DNA of 6,100 nt from JBAWAP01 sp049589355 (GTDB taxonomy: Bacteria > Chloroflexota > Anaerolineae > VGOG01). Below are positions 1 through 4,859 of this stretch, in pieces. The stretch spans positions 1-6,100 of the forward strand of contig JBAWAP010000369.1 in the NCBI GenBank assembly GCA_049589355.1. Direction: 5' to 3'. The notes beneath the pieces were generated by a model that was not told the origin of the DNA, ran no database searches, and saw nothing but the letters and a program-made list of their open reading frames with translations. The number at the start of each line of letters is the position of its first letter. Within the stretch, counting starts at the first letter, position 1. The translations under genes and the position numbers were made by a program.

Positions 1-1492
1 GTCGGTAATAGCATAGCCCTGCCTGGAAGAGGGCAGCCGCAGCACGCGCTCCCTGAGGATACGTTGTCTGCAAATCCAAGTAACCGCGCGCCGCTTCTTC
101 GTAATCCTTATCTGTCTCGGAGAGGGAGGCTGCCCGCCAAAGGGCCTCTTCTGCTAACTCGTGGCTTGGGTAGAGCCGCGCAAACTCGCGGTAGGTGCTC
201 AGAGTCTCGTCATGTCGGTTTTGACTGGCGAAAGCCTTGGCCTTCTCCAGCCAGGCCTGACCAAAATACTGACTCGTGGGGTAAGATTCAAGGATAACGT
301 CAAACGCGCTTTTGGCCGATTCATAAGAACCTACCGCCAGGTAAGCCGAACCGATGTAGTAGTAAGGATCGCCTGTATGATCTGAGTTGTCCTCGATGTA
401 GCGGAAGAAGGCTCGAATAGCAGGCCAATAAGCGCCAGCATAGTAATCCACCAGCCCGCGCTGGTAGTCATCCACCTCGACACCGGCATCCACCAACTCC
501 ACCAACGCCAGATATGCATACCAGGCCTGAGGATAGCGATCCACTGCTTCCAAGAAGTGCTCATGGGCCTCCTCCGTCTTTCCCCACTTCAAGTAGGCCT
601 GCCCGATCAGGTACTCAAACTTGGCCCGCTGGGCGTCCTTCTCTGCCTTTCTGAGAAGGGTCTCATACCAGGTGATGGACTCAGCGTACTTGGCCGCGGT
701 TGAATAAGCGTCGGCCACTTTCTCCATGAGCTGAATTTCCCGATCTGAGCTTGGGGATTCTTGAAGAGCCTCCCTATAGGCCACGATAGCCTGAGAGTAA
801 TCTTCCAGGTTCACGTAGCAGTCGCCGATGAGCTCGTGTACGTAGCCAGCTATGACGTCTCTCTGAGCCAGGTACTTGCGGTAGGTTTCAATGGCTGTCG
901 TCCAACCCTCCATCCCTTCGTAGCTTCTAGCCAAGAGGAAGAGGGCTTGGGAATAACGCTCATCCTCAGGATAGTCCCGCACGAGTTTCTCGAAGGCTTC
1001 CTGGGCCAGTTGATAGTCTCCATTCAACAAGTGACTCTCACCTATGAGGAAACTGGCCTCCCTGGCTTGTTCCTCGGCGGCTTTATCAGATAAGAGGGCC
1101 TCGTATTCAGCTATGGCTCGCTCGTAGTCACCATTTTTCTGATACGTCCGCCCTGTCTCCAGGCGCTCGGCAGGAGGAGGCGTCGGGGTAGGGGTGGGCG
1201 TAGGTGTAGGAGTGAGCGTAGGGGCGAGGGTTGGTGTGACGGTAGGAGTGCGTGTAGGGGTAGGGGTTGATGTGACGGTAGGAGTGCGTGTAGAGGTAGG
1301 GGTAGGCGTAGGTGCGGAAGTAAGGGTGAGGGTGGGATTAAAGGTGGCAGTAGAAGTGGGCCTAGGTGTGGCTGTCGGCACCGGCGTAGTCGTCGGGGAT
1401 GGCGTGTTTACCTGTCTACGACAACCTGAGATTGTGCAAACTAAAGCTAATGAAACCGCTATGACTCTACGGGCTGATGTTCTCCAACTCAT
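1..1492 (-). CDS. TPR-repeat lipoprotein with Pro/Thr linker, 3' part outside window
   Basis: The frame reads from ATG at 1492 down to base 1 without a stop: 497 codons, with the C-terminus missing. Residues 1-24 are a lipoprotein signal: MSWRTSARR, a hydrophobic core (about 10-20), then lipobox ISG-C with Cys24 as the lipidated residue. Residues 30-107 are a Pro/Thr-rich linker, probably a flexible surface spacer. From about 110 onward there are consecutive TPR-like helix pairs (e.g. NGDYERAIAEYEALL at 120-134, NGDYQLAQEAFEKLV at 157-171). The last part (ALWRAASLSE..., ALFQAGLCYYR) resembles the helical repeat region before the catalytic domain of Slt70-type lytic transglycosylases. A C-terminal SLT domain is possible but not visible. 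The protein should sit outside the cytoplasmic membrane as a scaffold or cell-wall enzyme. It is transcribed divergently from the mtnA operon. Coding and lipoprotein calls are strong; the molecular function is open. Confidence 0.9.
   Translation of the reverse strand, partial: MSWRTSARRVIAVSLALVCTISGCRRQVNTPSPTTTPVPTATPRPTSTATFNPTLTLTSAPTPTPTSTRTPTVTSTPTPTRTPTVTPTLAPTLTPTPTPTPTPTPPPAERLETGRTYQKNGDYERAIAEYEALLSDKAAEEQAREASFLIGESHLLNGDYQLAQEAFEKLVRDYPEDERYSQALFLLARSYEGMEGWTTAIETYRKYLAQRDVIAGYVHELIGDCYVNLEDYSQAIVAYREALQESPSSDREIQLMEKVADAYSTAAKYAESITWYETLLRKAEKDAQRAKFEYLIGQAYLKWGKTEEAHEHFLEAVDRYPQAWYAYLALVELVDAGVEVDDYQRGLVDYYAGAYWPAIRAFFRYIEDNSDHTGDPYYYIGSAYLAVGSYESAKSAFDVILESYPTSQYFGQAWLEKAKAFASQNRHDETLSTYREFARLYPSHELAEEALWRAASLSETDKDYEEAARGYLDLQTTYPQGARAAAALFQAGLCYYR
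1172..1405 (-). repeat. Low-complexity Pro-Thr linker coding repeat
   Basis: This stretch encodes residues 30-107 of the TPR lipoprotein, almost entirely Pro and Thr with some Ser, Ala, Val and Arg (many P-T dipeptides). Read on the plus strand it gives a GTAGGGGTAGG-type low-complexity pattern, which opens a spurious Gly/Val-rich frame at 1194-1532. It lies between the lipidated Cys and the first TPR, so it most likely acts as a spacer lifting the TPR domain off the membrane. Confidence 0.9.
1235..1306 (-). repeat. 36-bp in-frame tandem duplication, two units
   Basis: Units 1235-1270 and 1271-1306 share their first 23 bases exactly (tgtgacggtaggagtgcgtg then tag) and differ slightly in the last 13. 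The 36-bp period equals 12 codons, so each unit adds 12 residues containing TRTPTVT to the Pro-Thr linker without breaking the frame. It is a likely site of length variation by slippage. Confidence 0.85.
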
Positions 1493-1498
1493 ACCCTT

Positions 1499-1527
1499 AT
1501 TATCCCCACATTGGCGAGGATTGTCAA
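1499..1527 (-). promoter_or_regulatory. Sigma70-type promoter of the TPR lipoprotein gene
   Basis: On the minus strand a consensus TTGACA (1527-1522) is followed after exactly 17 bp by GATAAT (1504-1499). Only six bases (aagggt) separate the -10 box from the ATG at 1492. Transcription would thus be expected to start at or next to the start codon, giving a leaderless or nearly leaderless mRNA. The AAGGG just before the ATG is too close to serve as a normal ribosome-binding site. Confidence 0.65.
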
Positions 1528-1539
1528 CTTGATAAACAC

Positions 1540-1638
1540 AGCCTTGCGAAGGTTCGCTGCCATGCCAGGGCAACGTTTTCCGATGGTTATGATGACATCG
1601 TTGAGGTAGTGATTTTCAGGACAAACCTTCGCAAGGCT
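1540..1638. repeat. Perfect 15-bp inverted repeat between divergent promoters
   Basis: AGCCTTGCGAAGGTT at 1540-1554 is the exact reverse complement of 1624-1638, with 69 bp between the arms. Each arm is itself nearly palindromic (CCTT-NNN-AAGG). The left arm ends 12 bp from the -35 box of the minus-strand promoter. The right arm ends 9 bp before the -35 box of the plus-strand promoter. This mirrored placement suggests a pair of binding sites for one regulator acting on both promoters; that role is inference. The 69-bp spacer contains no convincing gene, only a weak small hairpin possibility (CGATG 1581-1585 with CATCG 1596-1600). Confidence 0.75.
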
Positions 1639-1647
1639 CACCCTGGT

Positions 1648-1676
1648 TTGACAAAATATCTTACATGTGCTACCAT
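1648..1676 (+). promoter_or_regulatory. Promoter for the riboswitch-mtnA operon
   Basis: TTGACA at 1648-1653 is followed by a 17-bp spacer and TACCAT at 1671-1676, a 4/6 match to TATAAT, with an extended -10 TGC directly before it (1668-1670). The start of transcription would fall near 1683, about 20 nt upstream of the riboswitch P1 helix, which is a normal arrangement. A second GATAAT at 1691-1696 lacks a matching -35 box. Confidence 0.6.
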
Positions 1677-1753
1677 AGCGTCAACGACTTGATAATCTGG
1701 ACACTCTTATCCAGAGGGGTGGAGGGACCGGCCCTGCGAAACCCCGGCAACCA

Positions 1754-1847
1754 GTTTGGAAATTAGAGATTAGAAATTAGAAATTAGAAATTAGAGACTA
1801 GAAAGCTTCCGGTCTCCAACTTCCAATTTCCAACCTCCAACTTCCAG
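1754..1847 (+). repeat. Heptamer short tandem repeats forming the riboswitch P3 hairpin
   Basis: The left arm is a run of heptads: gtttgga (1754), then aattaga, gattaga, aattaga, aattaga, aattaga, gactaga to 1802. The right arm has five heptads of the form tctccaa / cttccaa / tttccaa / cctccaa / cttccag (1813-1847). The arms are complementary in register. GAGAC (1794-1798) pairs perfectly with GTCTC (1812-1816). Going outward, 22 of the next 31 positions pair (1793 with 1817 out to 1763 with 1847), two of them G-U. All nine mismatches are A opposite C. The insert makes P3 far longer than the usual arm of roughly 20-30 nt. Confidence 0.85.
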
Positions 1848-1923
1848 ACATGGTGCCAATTCCGGCAGAGCGCCGATTCGCCGTGATGCCTCGGCGTTCT
1901 GAAAGATGAGAGGTGCTTGGTTT

Positions 1924-1947
1924 TCTCTCTCATCAGAGAGATTTTTT
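1924..1947 (+). terminator. Riboswitch-controlled intrinsic terminator
   Basis: TCTCTCT (1924-1930) pairs with AGAGAGA (1935-1941) around a CATC loop and is followed directly by six T (1942-1947). The stem is only 7 bp and AU/GC mixed, so it is modest in strength. It lies between the aptamer and the mtnA ribosome-binding site. Its 5' half overlaps the sequence that pairs with the P1 3' strand in the SAM-free state, which is what an S-box attenuator needs. Confidence 0.85.
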
Positions 1948-1957
1948 GTTGTATTGT

Positions 1958-1963
1958 GAGGGA
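1958..1963 (+). promoter_or_regulatory. Ribosome-binding site of mtnA
   Basis: GAGGGA lies 7 nt before the ATG at 1971 and just after the terminator T-run. It fixes the start there rather than at an in-frame ATG at 1917, which lies inside the attenuator and has no such site. Confidence 0.75.
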
Positions 1964-1970
1964 TGCCACC

Positions 1971-3020
1971 ATGAGAACCATCGAGTGGGACGATGGCGTG
2001 GTGAAGATGATTGACCAGCGCAAACTGCCCCAGGAGTACATGATCGTTCAGTTCACAGACTATCGGGAGGTGGCGCGGGCGATCAAGGAGATGTATATCC
2101 GTGGCGCACCAGCCATCGGAGCGGCGGCGGCCTTCGGCCTGGCCGTGTGCGCACGAGGGAGCGAGGCGAAGACCCGAGCCGAGTTGCTGGCCGACCTGGA
2201 GAAAGCAGCCGATATCTTACGAAAGACTCGCCCCACGGCCGTGAACCTGTCCTGGGCCCTGGAGCGGATGTTGGAGCAGGCGCGAAAGGCTCAGTATACC
2301 CAGGTGGAGCAGATAGCGAACGCCCTGGTGGCCGAGGCCCAGCGCATTGCTGACGAAGACGTGGAGGTCAACAAGCGCATGGCTGCTCTTGGAGCGGAGC
2401 TCATCGAGGACGGGTACAACGTCCTGACTCACTGCAACACCGGCTCCCTGGCCACTGTGGACTACGGCACCGCTTTGGGGGTGATCCGCGCGGCCCACGA
2501 GCAGGGAAAGCGCATCCACGTCTGGGTAGACGAGACCAGGCCGAGGTTGCAGGGGGCGCGCCTGACGGCCTGGGAGTTGATGCGCTATGGCATCCCCATG
2601 ACCCTGATCGCCGACAACGCCGCCGGCCACCTCATGCGCATGGGCCGAGTTGACCTCGTCCTGGTGGGAGCCGACCGGGTGGCCGCCAACGGCGACGTGG
2701 CTAACAAGGTCGGCACCTACAAGCTGGCTGTACTGGCCAAGGAGAACGGCATCCCCTTCTACTTGGTGTGTCCTACCTCGACTGTTGACCTATCGTTGCC
2801 CTCAGGCGACGAGATCACCATTGAGGAGCGGGATCCGGCCGAGGTGACCCACGTGGGCGGAGTAGGCATTGCCCCTGAGGAGGTTCCCGTTTACAACCCC
2901 GCCTTCGACGTCACCCCTCACCGCTACATCACGGGCATCGTGACCGAGGAGGGGATCGTCTACCCACCCTTCGCGCCAGGCCTGAGGAGGGTAAAAGGAG
3001 TTACCGATGAGGAGATTTGA
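1971..3020 (+). CDS. mtnA: S-methyl-5-thioribose-1-phosphate isomerase
   Basis: 349 residues, the normal size for MtnA. The enzyme converts 5-methylthioribose-1-phosphate to 5-methylthioribulose-1-phosphate in cytosolic methionine salvage. Visible motifs: RGAPAIG at 44-50 (phosphosugar-binding region), THCNTGSLAT at 153-162 with catalytic Cys155, DETRPRLQGARLTAWEL at 187-203, and VGADRVAANGDVANKVGTY at 232-250 with catalytic Asp235. Cys155 and Asp235 correspond to Cys160 and Asp240 of the Bacillus enzyme. These motifs separate it from eIF2B-type regulatory subunits and from ribose-1,5-bisphosphate isomerase. It is the first gene after the SAM-I riboswitch, so expression should fall when SAM is high. 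Its 3' end overlaps the next gene by 14 nt. The rest of the salvage pathway (mtnK or mtnP, mtnB-D) is not in the window, so the fate of its product is unknown here. Confidence 0.95.
   Translation: MRTIEWDDGVVKMIDQRKLPQEYMIVQFTDYREVARAIKEMYIRGAPAIGAAAAFGLAVCARGSEAKTRAELLADLEKAADILRKTRPTAVNLSWALERMLEQARKAQYTQVEQIANALVAEAQRIADEDVEVNKRMAALGAELIEDGYNVLTHCNTGSLATVDYGTALGVIRAAHEQGKRIHVWVDETRPRLQGARLTAWELMRYGIPMTLIADNAAGHLMRMGRVDLVLVGADRVAANGDVANKVGTYKLAVLAKENGIPFYLVCPTSTVDLSLPSGDEITIEERDPAEVTHVGGVGIAPEEVPVYNPAFDVTPHRYITGIVTEEGIVYPPFAPGLRRVKGVTDEEI
2995..3000 (+). promoter_or_regulatory. Strong ribosome-binding site of the MetE-like gene
   Basis: AAGGAG lies 6 nt upstream of the ATG at 3007, inside the last codons of mtnA. 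It supports this start and coupled translation of the two genes, which overlap by 14 nt. Confidence 0.85.
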
Positions 3021-4047
3021 GCCTAAGCTGTTGCCCCTGCACCTCGGCAGCATACCCCATACCGATCCGCAAGCAGCCTGCGAGCTGGTATTGGAGGATT
3101 TCCCCCACATCCCCACCTGGCCACAATTGCCCAAGCGCACCTTTTTGGAGAACATGTACGTTCAGTTCAGCGAGGGCTTCCCTGGCGTGGTGCTGGAGGA
3201 CGAGCGCATCTACGTGGATCGGGGTAAAGACCTGGACCCCGGTCTGGAACGTCTCTACCTGGCCTACCTGGAGAATGATTTGAGCCACGGGGCCCTCGGC
3301 GCTGACTACGCGGCTGGCCTGGCGGCATTTCCCCAAGTGCTATCGGCTAGCGACTTGCAGCCGGCGGTAGTGAAGGGCCAGGTGACTGGCCCCATCAGTT
3401 GGGGGCTCACGGTAGTTGACCAGGATCGCCGTCCGGTCCTCTATGACGACATCCTGGCCGACGCCCTGGCCAAGCACCTCCGCCTCAAAGCCGCCTGGCA
3501 GGAACAGGAGCTGCGTAAGTTAGCCCCGACCACCATAGTTTTCATTGACGAGCCATACATGAGCGCCTTCGGCTCGGCCTACATCTCCCTGAACAGGGAG
3601 CAGGTGATCACGCTCCTGGAAGAAGTCTTCGCCGGCCTTACGGGGATCAAAGGCACTCACTGCTGCGGCAACACCGACTGGTCCGTCCTGCTCTCCACCT
3701 CAGCGGAGATAATTAACTTCGACACCTACAATTACGCCCAGGCCTTTTCCCTGTACGCCGGGGAGGTGAGAGACTTCCTCAAGCGCGGCGGCATCATCGC
3801 CTGGGGCATCGTCCCTGCGGACGATGAACAGGCTTTGATGAGTGAGACGGTGGAGAGCCTGGTGGCGCGATTGCACGAGGCAATGAACCTTTTGGCGAGG
3901 AAGGGCGTCTCCTTTGATGATCTCATCAACTCCTCGCTGATCACCCCTTCCTGTGGCCTGCGTACCCTTTCGGAGGAAGCAGCGGAGCGTGCCTTCGAGC
4001 TGACGGCGCAGGTCTCGGAAACTATGAGGGAGAGATATGGGGCCTAA
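3007..4047 (+). CDS. Core methionine synthase (MetE C-terminal-domain-like, stand-alone)
   Basis: 346 residues matching only the C-terminal catalytic barrel of cobalamin-independent methionine synthase (UROD/MetE-like fold); the N-terminal half of full MetE (about 750 residues) is absent. Visible motifs: GSIPHTD at 14-20, KGQVTGPISWG at 123-133, FIDEPYMSAFGS from 179 (Asp181 corresponds to a homocysteine-binding Asp of MetE), THCCGNTDW at 217-225, INFDTYNY from 236, and ITPSCGL at 312-318. His218, Cys220 (H-x-C) and Cys316 fit the MetE zinc ligands. The fourth ligand, Glu in MetE, appears to be Asp239. Stand-alone proteins of this type are known as folate-independent core methionine synthases (MesA-D classes), several of which are thought or shown to take the methyl group from a corrinoid protein. 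That donor is inference here. Placement after mtnA under a SAM riboswitch fits methionine formation. A related thiol methyltransferase is the main alternative. Confidence 0.8.
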   Translation: MRRFEPKLLPLHLGSIPHTDPQAACELVLEDFPHIPTWPQLPKRTFLENMYVQFSEGFPGVVLEDERIYVDRGKDLDPGLERLYLAYLENDLSHGALGADYAAGLAAFPQVLSASDLQPAVVKGQVTGPISWGLTVVDQDRRPVLYDDILADALAKHLRLKAAWQEQELRKLAPTTIVFIDEPYMSAFGSAYISLNREQVITLLEEVFAGLTGIKGTHCCGNTDWSVLLSTSAEIINFDTYNYAQAFSLYAGEVRDFLKRGGIIAWGIVPADDEQALMSETVESLVARLHEAMNLLARKGVSFDDLINSSLITPSCGLRTLSEEAAERAFELTAQVSETMRERYGA

Positions 4048-4819
4048 GAAAGTAGTCATACTCTGCGGGGGAAGGGGCACCCGCATGGAGCACGAAACGG
4101 AGTTTCGGCCTAAGCCCCTGGTGCCTATCGGCGATAAGCCTATCCTTTGGCACATCATGAAGATCTATGCCCACTACGGCTACAAGGATTTCGTACTGTG
4201 TCTGGGCTACAAGGGCGAGATGATCAAACGCTACTTCCTCGACTACGAGTGCATGACCAGGGACTTTACCATCACCCTGGGGGTCGAGCGAGAATTCGCC
4301 TTCCACGACACTCACGGTGAGGAGGATTTCACCGTCACCCTGGCCGATACCGGCCTGGAGACCAACACCGGCGGCCGAGTCAAGCGGATCGAGAGGTACA
4401 TTGAGGAGGACGTCTTCTTCGCCAGCTACGGCGACGGTGTGGCCAACATAGACATCGCTGCCCTGCTGAAGTTTCATAAAAAGTTGGGAAGAATCGCCAC
4501 CGTGACCGGAGTGCACCCCTTCTCTCGTTTCGGTGTGGTGCAGAGCGACGGCAGGGGCCTGGTCACGGCTTTCAAAGAGAAGCCGCAGGTGAACGGCTTG
4601 GTGAGCGGCGGATTCTTTGTCTTCAACCGAGAGGTGTTCGACTACTTTGATGAGAACAGCGTCCTGGAAAAGGAGCCTTTGGAGCAGTTGGCTGCCGATG
4701 GGCAACTTGCCGTCTATCGTCACGACGGCTTTTGGCAGTGCATGGACACGCGAACCGATCTACGTATCTTGAATGAGCTGTGGGCCTCGGGTAAGGCGCC
4801 GTGGAAGATTTGGGAGTGA
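4037..4819 (+). CDS. rfbF: Glucose-1-phosphate cytidylyltransferase
   Basis: 260 residues, close to the usual length of about 257. It makes CDP-glucose from glucose-1-phosphate and CTP, the first step toward CDP-6-deoxy and dideoxy sugars of surface polysaccharides. The N-terminus has the nucleotidyltransferase signature ILCGGRGTR (8-16) and RPKPLVPIGDKPILWHIM (24-41). Next come the RfbF-typical DTGLETNTGGRVKRI (104-118), YGDGVANID (131-139) with metal-binding Asp133, GGFFVFNREVFDYF, and the C-terminal FWQCMDTRTDLRILNELW followed by SGKAPWKIW. The C-terminal motifs favour cytidylyl- over thymidylyl- or uridylyltransferases. The ATG overlaps the end of the MetE-like gene by 11 nt, with GAGGGAGAG just upstream, so translation is probably coupled. 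The dehydratase gene for the next pathway step follows 40 nt later. Confidence 0.92.
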   Translation: MGPKKVVILCGGRGTRMEHETEFRPKPLVPIGDKPILWHIMKIYAHYGYKDFVLCLGYKGEMIKRYFLDYECMTRDFTITLGVEREFAFHDTHGEEDFTVTLADTGLETNTGGRVKRIERYIEEDVFFASYGDGVANIDIAALLKFHKKLGRIATVTGVHPFSRFGVVQSDGRGLVTAFKEKPQVNGLVSGGFFVFNREVFDYFDENSVLEKEPLEQLAADGQLAVYRHDGFWQCMDTRTDLRILNELWASGKAPWKIWE

Positions 4820-4823
4820 CAAA

Positions 4824-4858
4824 GGGGCAGGGGAGCAGAGGAGCAAGGGAGCAGGGGG
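4824..4858 (+). repeat. G-rich low-complexity spacer before the dehydratase gene
   Basis: The 40-nt gap between rfbF and the next ATG consists of ggggcagggg / gagcagaggagcaagggagc / aggggg. G-runs lie at 4824-4827, 4830-4833, 4847-4849 and 4854-4858. AAGGGAG at 4845-4851 sits 8 nt from the ATG at 4860 and can serve as ribosome-binding site. Four G-runs could in principle form a G-quadruplex, but one loop would be 13 nt long. Confidence 0.6.
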
Positions 4859-4859
4859 A

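Larger units (their letters stand above)
1704..1947 (+). promoter_or_regulatory. SAM-I (S-box) riboswitch with transcription attenuator
   Basis: The conserved S-box core is present in order: CTCTTATCCAGAG at 1704-1716, GGTGGAGGGACCGGCCC, then GAAACCCCGGCAACC ending at 1752, GGTGCCAATTCC at 1852-1863, and CTGAAAGATGAGAG ending at 1912. P1 is 1704-1711 paired with 1905-1912 (8 bp, one G-U). P4 is a 10-bp helix, 1866-1875 with 1892-1901. P3 is unusually long (1753-1851) and built from heptamer repeats. The 3' strand of P1 (GATGAGAG) is also a perfect 8-bp complement of CTCTCATC at 1927-1934, which lies within the terminator hairpin. SAM binding should therefore lock P1, free the terminator and switch the operon off; without SAM the antiterminator forms. 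Known S-box family members control methionine and SAM genes, matching mtnA and the MetE-like gene downstream. Confidence 0.95.

Noticed and set aside
761..1093. Plus-strand open frame of about 110 codons
   Set aside because: It lies wholly inside the TPR coding region on the other strand, which has strong repeat-domain evidence; no recognisable motifs.
1194..1532. Plus-strand open frame encoding a Gly/Val-rich repeat protein
   Set aside because: It is the antisense of the Pro-Thr linker and signal peptide of the minus-strand lipoprotein; the open frame follows from low complexity.
1691..1696. GATAAT as the -10 box of the operon promoter
   Set aside because: No acceptable -35 box lies 16-18 bp upstream; TTGACA at 1648 is correctly spaced to TACCAT at 1671 instead.
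1754..1847. CRISPR-like or phage attachment array
   Set aside because: Units are 7 bp with no spacers, no cas gene is nearby, and the stretch sits inside a riboswitch hairpin.
1917..1970. Longer mtnA start at the ATG at 1917
   Set aside because: It would translate through the terminator hairpin and T-run, and lacks a ribosome-binding site; the ATG at 1971 gives the usual MtnA N-terminus.
1963..1974. Tiny upstream reading frame (ATG CCA CCA TGA) overlapping the mtnA start
   Set aside because: It is three codons long, its ATG lies inside the GAGGGATG ribosome-binding stretch, and it has no site of its own.
4022..4723. Long minus-strand open frame opposite rfbF
   Set aside because: It is a shadow frame of a confidently identified cytidylyltransferase, with no family motifs of its own.
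4773..4859. Upstream start for the dehydratase
   Set aside because: It overlaps the conserved C-terminus of rfbF and adds only Arg/Gly/Lys low-complexity residues from the G-rich spacer.
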